From the NCBI GenBank assembly GCA_026388125.1, contig JAPLKJ010000200.1:1-45508 (forward strand): a stretch of DNA of 45,508 nucleotides, in the 5' to 3' direction. Position numbers and translations under genes: made by a program. Below the pieces are notes generated by a model. That model searched no databases. It saw nothing but the letters and a program-made list of their open reading frames with translations, and was not told the DNA's origin. Shown here piece after piece: positions 25,508 through 32,800 of the stretch. The first letter of the stretch is position 1. Each line of letters opens with the position of its first letter. Source of the DNA: Elusimicrobiota bacterium (GTDB lineage: Bacteria; Elusimicrobiota; Elusimicrobia; Elusimicrobiales; UBA9959).

Positions 25508-26068
25508 ATGATAAAACGCCGCAGCAAATTCTCGTTCCTGTTCCTGGCGGCGGTGCTGGCCGGCCCGCTGGTGTATGCCGGCGTTCTTATAAATTCCCTG
25601 TTGCAATCGGTTGTTCCGATATCGGTAAACAGCAGCGGGAGCGGGGCTTCGCTGAACTACAGGAACCCGGCCGGCACGCTCGGGCAGAGCGTGTACGGCA
25701 GCGCGAAAAGCGCCCATTACAGCAACTCGGGCGGCTTTGTCAGCCAGACTGCGGTACTGCTCAACCCGCCGGCCGCAAATTTAAGCGACGCTTATGTGTA
25801 CCCCAATCCTTTCAAGCCGAACAGCCCGGGCAGCTTCCAGGCCGCCAAACTCACTTTCAAGCATTTGCCGGCGGAGGCGACTATCCGAATATTCGAGATA
25901 ACCGGCAGACAGGTGGCCGAACTTCACAAAACCGATACAACGGTCGATTACTACGAATGGAATACCGCTAATAACGACGGCCGGAAGCTGGCTAGCGGCG
26001 TTTACATCTTTTTGATGACCGCGCCGGGCGGCGGCAAAGCAAGGGGTAAATTCGGGATCATAAGATAA
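25508..26068 (+). CDS. Small exported protein with C-terminal FlgD-Ig/T9SS-type sorting domain
   Basis: This 186-aa protein has a signal peptide (residues 1-24, FSFLFLAAVLAGPLVYA). A 60-residue module follows (ASLNYRNPAGTLGQSVYGSA) of a kind common in surface proteins. A C-terminal domain (about 96-186) starts with YVYPNPFKP, runs through IRIFEITGRQVAEL and LASGVYIFLM and ends KFGIIR. That is the pattern of FlgD-Ig-like and T9SS type-A sorting domains. Almost nothing else is in the protein, so it is either a minimal cargo or a structural surface subunit. ATG 25508 is preferred over GTG 25496. There is no strong ribosome binding site. The stop overlaps the PorV start (TAATG), suggesting coupling. 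Confidence 0.75.
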   Translation: MIKRRSKFSFLFLAAVLAGPLVYAGVLINSLLQSVVPISVNSSGSGASLNYRNPAGTLGQSVYGSAKSAHYSNSGGFVSQTAVLLNPPAANLSDAYVYPNPFKPNSPGSFQAAKLTFKHLPAEATIRIFEITGRQVAELHKTDTTVDYYEWNTANNDGRKLASGVYIFLMTAPGGGKARGKFGIIR

Positions 26069-27066
26069 TGACGCACGAAAAGCCCATGGCGGGGATAGTG
26101 CTGGCGGCATTGGCGCTGCCGTGCTGTTTTAATCTTTGTTTTGCGGGAGACGCCCGGGGCACGAGCGGGTTCCAGTTCCTGCGCCTGGGCGTGGGCGCCA
26201 GGCCGGCTGCTATGGGCGAGGCATTCGCCGGCGCGACCGACGATGTGAGCGCCATTTATTGGAATCCCGCAGGGCTGGCCGAGATGAAGCGGGGCGAGGT
26301 GACCATGTCCCATGCTTTGTGGCTTGAGGGCATAACCTATTCCAATATCGCGTTCGGCCAGCCCGCGCTGGGCGGGACCATAGGCGTGGCGTTCAATACC
26401 CTGAATACGGGTGATATTCAGAAAGCAGATAATACCGGGCAGCGGCTTGCCGGGAACTATAGTATGGCTGACACGATGGGGGTTCTCTCCTATGCCCGCG
26501 CGAAGGGAGATCTGGCGCTGGGCGCGAACTTAAAATTCGTTTCGTCGCGCCTGGAAGAAGAGACCGCGCGTTCCTGCGCCGTAGATATCGGCGCGCAATA
26601 TGGCGGTTTCCGGGTAGGGGACAAGCTGCTGAACCTGGGCCTGGCCGTGCAGAATGTGGGAACGAAAGCGAAATATGTGTCCGAAGCGGCCCCGCTGCCG
26701 GTGATAGCCCGCGCGGGAGGTTCACTGACGCTGTTTAAAGGTTTTCTGGCCGCGCTGGACCTTAACTACGCGGAAAAAGACCTTAACTTACGCGCCGGGG
26801 CAGAATATAGGCGCGCGGTGGGTGAATTCATACTGGCCGCCCGGGCCGGGTATAAGAGCGATACTGTAAAAGAGCTGGGTTTCCTCTCAGGCGTAACCGC
26901 CGGCATGGGTATTAAATGGGACGATTACCAGTTCGACTATGCCTGGAATTCGTTCACCGACCTGGGGATCACCCACCGGTTCTCGCTGGGAGTGAAATTC
27001 GGCGGGCAGGATGAAAAGAAAGAGCGGCCTGACGACAAAATAATTTCGGTCATACCCTTAAATTGA
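26068..27066 (+). CDS. PorV/PorQ-family outer-membrane beta-barrel protein
   Basis: This 332-aa protein has a signal peptide (to about CFA-GD, residue 26). The diagnostic N-terminus of the family follows: FLRLGVGARPAAMGEAFAGA and IYWNPAGLAEM. Alternating beta-strands then run to LGVKFG near the end. It belongs to the FadL-like 14-stranded barrels used in type IX secretion (PorV shuttles CTD cargo from the translocon to the attachment complex) and to related PorQ/UPF0164 proteins. It starts 1 nt inside the stop of the CTD protein gene and is followed 4 nt later by a fibre-type gene. The gene pair plus the SprA-like protein at 7852-13236 are the case for a T9SS-like system. Confidence 0.88.
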   Translation: MTHEKPMAGIVLAALALPCCFNLCFAGDARGTSGFQFLRLGVGARPAAMGEAFAGATDDVSAIYWNPAGLAEMKRGEVTMSHALWLEGITYSNIAFGQPALGGTIGVAFNTLNTGDIQKADNTGQRLAGNYSMADTMGVLSYARAKGDLALGANLKFVSSRLEEETARSCAVDIGAQYGGFRVGDKLLNLGLAVQNVGTKAKYVSEAAPLPVIARAGGSLTLFKGFLAALDLNYAEKDLNLRAGAEYRRAVGEFILAARAGYKSDTVKELGFLSGVTAGMGIKWDDYQFDYAWNSFTDLGITHRFSLGVKFGGQDEKKERPDDKIISVIPLN

Positions 27067-27070
27067 ACAG

Positions 27071-28297
27071 ATGCGTATGAAAAACAGAAAAACAGGTATT
27101 CTTAACGCCGTACTGACTGGGCTGTTCACTCTCTTATTAACCGCGGCAAGTCCGGTCTGGGCGGCTGCCCCGGAAATAATAAATTTCCAGGGTAAGCTTA
27201 CCGATCCGAACGGGCGAGCCGCCACCGGTATTGTTTCCATGGTATTCAGGCTTTATACTACCCCCAACGGTGGTACGCCAGTCTGGAGCGAAACCCAGAG
27301 CGTGAATCTTGACAGTTATGGCGTTTACAGCGTGCTGCTGGGGGAGGTCAATCCTCTTAATATAAGCTTCTCCGCCACCTATTGGCTGGGCATGACAGTG
27401 GGAATCGATAATGAAATGGAACCCCGCTACAGGATAGTTGCCTCCGCTTACTCTTTATACTCCGTAAGGAGCGGCACGGCCGCCTGGGCGGCTGGAGCAG
27501 ATTGGGCGGCGATAGCCAATAAACCGGCTGTAACCGCGCAGGGGAATGTTTTTAACGGCGCAAACCAGCTTGTACAGCTGGGCGCGGACGGCAAACTGCC
27601 CGCTTTGGACGGCTCGAATTTGACCGGCATGCAGAGCACCGGCCTGGCCGACGGAGCCGTTATCACCGCGAAGCTGGCCGGCTACGCGGTTACCGACGCT
27701 AAAGTGCTGTTGTCTACGGCAGCCATCAGTTCCGGGAAATTCGGCGACGATCGCGTGGCCATAACCACGACGGCTGTAGCCGGGCTGGGCGCGCTGGCTT
27801 TAGCCAACGCCGAGGCCGATCCGCTATTTTCCGCCCATATTTCTTCGGGTATCCAGGCCGGGGATATTGCTAGATGGAACGCCGCACACGGCTGGGGCGA
27901 CCACGCCCAGGCCGGGTACCTTAAAGTAAATGGTGACGGCTCGCAATTAACTGGGGTGCTGTCCACCAATACAGTGGTGGAAATTGCCGCGAATAACGGC
28001 ACTCTGGGGGTAGGGGTTCCGTTCTACGCGTTCACGCCGGCAACGAATATTACCTTGCGTAAACTTACCGCCACAATTCACGTAAGCGGCTCGGCGGGTT
28101 CCTCAACTTTTCGGTGCGGTTCCGATACGGATTTTGTTGATGTTGTGGTTAGCGGGAGCGACAGTATCGGTCAGAGAGTGATCGCAGTATCATCAAAAGA
28201 AATAACTAAAAACACGGAGGTATCATGCAAAATGCAGACAAGCACGCAAGAAGATACGCCAACGGTGGTAGTATCCTTGCAGTATTCGCCCTTGTAG
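27071..28297 (+). CDS. Exported fibre/stalk-type surface protein
   Basis: This 408-aa protein has a signal peptide (LTGLFTLLLTAASPVWAA). An N-terminal beta-domain widespread in bacterial surface proteins follows (EIINFQGKLTDPNGR, FRLYTTPNGGTPVWSETQ, YRIVASAYSLYS). The middle carries fibre-like repeats (FNGANQLVQLGADGKLP and GDGSQLTGV), and a C-terminal domain of about 100 residues begins at NGTLGVGVPFYAF. That C-terminal domain is homologous to the end of the next protein. It starts 4 nt after porV and is probably in the same operon; ATG 27077 is an alternative start. Its last 73 nt also encode the start of the next gene in another frame. The role is inferred to be surface display or adhesion. 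Confidence 0.7.
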   Translation: MRMKNRKTGILNAVLTGLFTLLLTAASPVWAAAPEIINFQGKLTDPNGRAATGIVSMVFRLYTTPNGGTPVWSETQSVNLDSYGVYSVLLGEVNPLNISFSATYWLGMTVGIDNEMEPRYRIVASAYSLYSVRSGTAAWAAGADWAAIANKPAVTAQGNVFNGANQLVQLGADGKLPALDGSNLTGMQSTGLADGAVITAKLAGYAVTDAKVLLSTAAISSGKFGDDRVAITTTAVAGLGALALANAEADPLFSAHISSGIQAGDIARWNAAHGWGDHAQAGYLKVNGDGSQLTGVLSTNTVVEIAANNGTLGVGVPFYAFTPATNITLRKLTATIHVSGSAGSSTFRCGSDTDFVDVVVSGSDSIGQRVIAVSSKEITKNTEVSCKMQTSTQEDTPTVVVSLQYSPL

Positions 28298-28992
28298 GGT
28301 TGCTCTCTACAAGCGCGTTCGCAGTTGAGGCAGTTTACACTGGTAAGGTGCTGGGTAAGAAAGCGGTGATCGGTGACAGCGTAAATAAGTCAACAATAAC
28401 CGGAACCGGGTTCGAAGTGCAGAACGCCACGGTGGCCACGCGGGTGTTAGTGGGTACGGGTCTGAACATATCCACTATTACCGGAGCGGGTTTTGCCGGT
28501 AACGGTTCGGCCCTGCTTAACCTGAACGCCACCGAGCTGAAGTCCGGGACGGTAGACAACGCCCGCCTGACCACGGCTGTAACCCTTAAGGGTAATGACT
28601 TCAATGGCAGCAACCAGTTAGTGCTGTTGGATGAAAACGGCAAGCTGCCGCTCGGCGTTGGCGCTATCCATCGGAGCGTTGAAGGTTCTAACGGCACACT
28701 CGGCGCCGGGACGAAATTCTTCAACCTGGTTCCTACCGGAGCGATCCAACTGACGAAGATGACCGTGACCATTCTGTCGGCCGGTGAAGGGACCGGGGAT
28801 ACCGTTTGGGAATGCGGTGACGGGACCAACAAGTTAACGGTGACAACTTCGCCGTCAACGGTGGTGGGCGAGGCAACATCATCAACGGACGGGCCTGCAA
28901 GCATATCTGCGGGAACCGCGGTTTATGGTCAGATCACTTCGTCTGCCCAGGATATAACCCCGACAGCCAGTGTTGTTTGTGAGTATCTGTAA
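28225..28992 (+). CDS. Exported fibre-type protein overlapping the previous gene
   Basis: This 255-aa protein has a signal peptide with a long n-region (MQNADKHARRYANGG, then ILAVFALVGLLSTSAFA, cleavage near AFA-VE). Short fibre repeats follow (STITGTGFEVQNA, FNGSNQLVLLDENGKLP). The C-terminal domain of about 100 residues (from NGTLGAGTKFFNL to VVCEYL) aligns with the C-terminus of the preceding protein. CGGAGG lies upstream of the ATG at 28225, supporting this start even though it is 73 nt inside the preceding gene. A GC hairpin follows the stop. No catalytic motif is visible. Confidence 0.7.
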   Translation: MQNADKHARRYANGGSILAVFALVGLLSTSAFAVEAVYTGKVLGKKAVIGDSVNKSTITGTGFEVQNATVATRVLVGTGLNISTITGAGFAGNGSALLNLNATELKSGTVDNARLTTAVTLKGNDFNGSNQLVLLDENGKLPLGVGAIHRSVEGSNGTLGAGTKFFNLVPTGAIQLTKMTVTILSAGEGTGDTVWECGDGTNKLTVTTSPSTVVGEATSSTDGPASISAGTAVYGQITSSAQDITPTASVVCEYL

Positions 28993-29006
28993 GTGAAGAA
29001 CGGGTG

Positions 29007-29032
29007 GCGGCCGCCGGTTTACCGGCGGCCGC
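29007..29032 (+). terminator. GC-rich hairpin after the fibre-protein operon
   Basis: A perfect 11-bp stem GCGGCCGCCGG / CCGGCGGCCGC encloses a TTTA loop and starts 15 nt after the stop codon at 28992. The U-tract is weak (TGATTAAATA), so it may be an inefficient terminator or an RNA-stabilising end. Confidence 0.55.
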
Positions 29033-29121
29033 TGATTAAATAGAGCGTGGGCGCTTCGCGTGCAATAAACGTTGAGGCGATGGGGTGATGTTCATGCCCC
29101 TGTTGTAGAAGGATATTGTAA

Positions 29122-29811
29122 ATGAAGCGATCGATCCTATTTCTATACTTGTTGCTCCCTTTATTCGTCAATGCCGCCGAGTATACGGGCAGATTGCAGG
29201 GCGACGGCTCGGCGCTGACCAGAATACCGCAGCTGGCCTCTACGCAGACCTTCAGCGGCGCGAACACGTTCAGATCTACAGCGGCTTTCACGGCGCAGAA
29301 CGCCTCCCTGCCGGGCGTGATGATCTCATCGGGGCTGGTAGTTTCAGCGGGCAGCGTGGGCATCGGAACGCTGAACCCGCTGGATACTCTGCATGTAATA
29401 GGCAACATCAGGTCCGGGGTGGAATATTACGGCTATGCCGGGCAGTCCGGCAATGATCTTGTTATCGCTTCCAACGGCGACCAGAATTACCGGCTAAACG
29501 TGCCGCCAATAAACAGCGGTACCGGGAATATCGTTTTTAAGACCGCCGCCTATACCGCCGGGGACACGGAAAGAATGCGTGTCAGATATGATGGGAACGT
29601 CGGTATCGGTACGGCGTCGCCCACGTCGCGTTTTACAAGTTATTACGGTGATGCCATCGATCCGTCCTTGACCTGGGATTCATTCGCGCCGGTTAATTTT
29701 AAGGCCGAGGGCGCCACAAGGGATGGGCAGCATATATCTCGCCCAAGACCGGTTGACGAATGGCAGCGCGGGTTTCTATCGCATGTCGGGGGTTGCCCGG
29801 CTGTGGGATAG
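29122..29811 (+). CDS. 5' part of the S74 fibre gene (frame 1, before an apparent +1 shift)
   Basis: This 229-aa reading frame begins with a signal peptide (MKRSILFLYLLLPLFVNAA) and continues with YTGRLQGDGSALTRI. It holds two repeats of the GNVGIGT type (SVGIGTLNP, NVGIGTASP). From about 29720 its codons turn into nonsense (for example RPRPVDEWQRG), while the overlapping frame at 29723 continues the fibre repeat sequence. The two frames therefore look like one gene with a single extra base near AAGGGATGGG at 29719-29728. AAGGA precedes the ATG. If the shift is a sequencing error, the whole gene is about 1884 codons. Confidence 0.75.
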   Translation: MKRSILFLYLLLPLFVNAAEYTGRLQGDGSALTRIPQLASTQTFSGANTFRSTAAFTAQNASLPGVMISSGLVVSAGSVGIGTLNPLDTLHVIGNIRSGVEYYGYAGQSGNDLVIASNGDQNYRLNVPPINSGTGNIVFKTAAYTAGDTERMRVRYDGNVGIGTASPTSRFTSYYGDAIDPSLTWDSFAPVNFKAEGATRDGQHISRPRPVDEWQRGFLSHVGGCPAVG

Positions 29812-32800
29812 TACGGCGGGAGATGTGCTCACATACGGCTCTTCCGGCAATGTGGGCATAGGGACAACGGCGCCGTCTTACCGCCTAGTGGTTTCCAGCG
29901 GCGCCGGCTATACCGGCACTATAATGGCGGTATCCACGGGCGTCACCAATATGTTCTGGGTGGCGGGCGACGGCGCGCACGCGGTAAAGTACTACGGCGA
30001 CGGTTCAAGCCTGACCGGTCTAAGCGGTGCGGATAACCTGGGCGACCACACGGCCACGCAGAACCTGGACATGGCGCAGCACAGCGCGGTCAATGTTGCG
30101 TCCATCGCCATAGTGGGCGACGGGCTGCGTATCGGCACCGACCTTACTTCCTCCGCCAACGGCCTGTTCATCTCCACATCCGGGGCCATAATGACCATGG
30201 GTTTCGGCAACGGTACGGCTTTACCCAATGCGCGCGGCATAGGCGCGGTGGACTTGCAGAACTACCGCGTGGATCCGGCTTCGGTGGCCAGCGGCTCCTA
30301 TGCGGTTATAACCGGCGGAGGCGATAATGCCGCCGGTAACACATATGCCGTAGTCTCAGGCGGGCGGAACAATACCGCCAGCGGCAGTTACGCGGCAGTG
30401 GCGGGCGGCAGAATGAATACGGCGAGCGGAGCGCAGGCCATGGCAGCGGGCGGCTGGGCGAACACGGCCGGCGGAAGTAATTCCTTCGCGGCCGGCTACA
30501 ATTCCGCTTCCATGGCCGACGGCGCGTTCACCTGGTCGGATTCGGAAGGTACGCAGAACATTAACGCCGTTGCCGACCGCACGGTGTTCAAGAACCGGGG
30601 CGGGTTCCTGGTTACAGGGTCCACCAACCCGGTAATGAGCGGGACGCTAGACCGCGGCATGCTTGTTACCGGCAACGGCCTTGTGGGTATAGCCACCGGC
30701 ACGCCGCAGGCCGCACTGGACGTGGTGGCCGCCGGTACCGCGGCGAGCGATTACGCCCAGATCTGGCGCGCGGCTGACGGCACGGTAGTGGCCTCCATGA
30801 CGGCCACCGGCCTGATGACTGCTGGGAGGTTTAATATCCCTGCGCAGTATTCCCTGGACCTGTCCACGGTGAACGCCTCCCCGGCCACGCCTTACGGCGG
30901 CGTCAATATCACCACTAACACCTTTATTTCCGGCAAGGTGGGCGTTGGTACTGTGTCGCCTACTGCCGATCTGACCGTTTCGGGCACGGAGGCCTTGCTG
31001 TTCGGCAGCGATTATACTGACATGGGCAACCAGTATGCTGCCAACCTTGGCGCGTCGTCTACGGTGCGCTATACCGGCGCGGATGCGGCTACGTTCTACG
31101 GAATAGTAGCGGGCGTGCCGGGCCAGATACTGCATTTACATAACGCGTCTAATTACGCGCTGACGCTGGCGAACCAGAGCGCGTCGGCCACTATGGCGGC
31201 TGACCGCATAATTACCGGCACCGGCGGCGATGTGCATATGACGGCCGACAGTTCCCTTATGCTTCAATACGACGGTACGGCCTTGCGCTGGCGAATATTG
31301 GGCGGTTCGGGTTCCGCGTCCGGCGCGGGCGATAACCTGGGCAACCACACGGCCACGCAGGACCTGGACCTGGCGCAGCACAGCGCGGTCAATGTTGCAT
31401 CCATCGCCATAGTGGGCAACGGACTGCGTATCTGCACCGACCTTTCCTCTTCCGCCAGCGGCCTGCTCATTTCCACGTCCGGCGCCATAATGACCATGGG
31501 CCTCGGCAACGGTACGGCTTTACCCAACGCGCGCGGCATAGGCGCGGTGGACCTGCAGAACTACCGCGTGGATTCGGCCTCGGTCGCCAGCGGGGCTTAT
31601 GCGGTTATAGCCGGAGGCAGGGATAATATGGCCTCCGCCTTGTATACCACAATTGGCGGAGGGTATAACAATACCGCTTTTTATCCCTACTCTACGGTCG
31701 GCGGCGGGTGGGGTAACAGGGCCGGCGGTAATTTGTCAAACCCTGCGACCGTGTCCGGTGGACGAGCTAACACCGCCAGTGCCTCGAACGCCGTGGTTGG
31801 AGGCGGCAGTGGAAATGCTGCTACCGCCAGCCAGGCCACGGTGTCCGGCGGTTCCCAAAATAAGGCCTCCGGCGCCGGCGCCGTGGTGTCCGGCGGCGCC
31901 TCCAACACCGCCGTTGGATATTATTCCATGGTGCCCGGCGGCGGCTGGAACACCGCCTTGGGGCAGTATTCTTTTGCGGCGGGCGACTATTCTTCTTCTA
32001 CCGCTGATGGTTCGTTCACTTGGTCGGATTCCCTGGGCGTGGCAAACGTCAACTCCGTGGCCGACCGCACAGTGTTCAAGAACCGCGGCGGGTTCCTTGT
32101 AACAGGCTCCACCAACCCGGTGATGAGCGGCACGCTGAACCGCGGCGTGTTCATAACTGGCAACGGCTTGGTGGGTATTTCCACCGGCGTGCCGCAGGCC
32201 GCGCTGGACGTGGTTTCTTCCGGCACGGCGGCCAATATCTACGCCCAGATCTGGCGCGACAGCATGGGGGTTATAGTGGCCAGCATGACGTCGCAGGGCG
32301 CGCTGTACACCACCCTGTCGTCCGGCCAGGGTATAACGGCGTCAAGCGTGACGCTTACCAACACCGCTGGCGCAGGCCTGGTTGTAAGCTCAAGCGCTTA
32401 TCTGGCCGTATCGGGCGGCAATGTGGGTATCGGGACGGCGAGTCCTTCAAATAAACTTCACGTTGAGGGAACAGGCGGCGGAGCGGCCGGGATATATTTT
32501 AACAACGCGGTGCCTTCCGCCACTTCCTACACGCTTTATAATAATAACGGGACTTTAACCTGGAACGGCAACGCGCTTGGGACGAGCGGCGCCAGCGTGA
32601 GCGGGACCGTAAATTACATCGCTGAATTTACCGGAACCAGCGCGGTCGGCGATTCCGTCATGTATGAAACCGGCGGCAACGTCGGCATCGGGACGACGGG
32701 ACCGGCGTATAAATTGCACTCGGCCGGAACGCTCGGTACAGGATCGACAGGCACTGAAGGATATCTCGGATTTAAACGAGCAAGCGATGGTTTGGAACTA

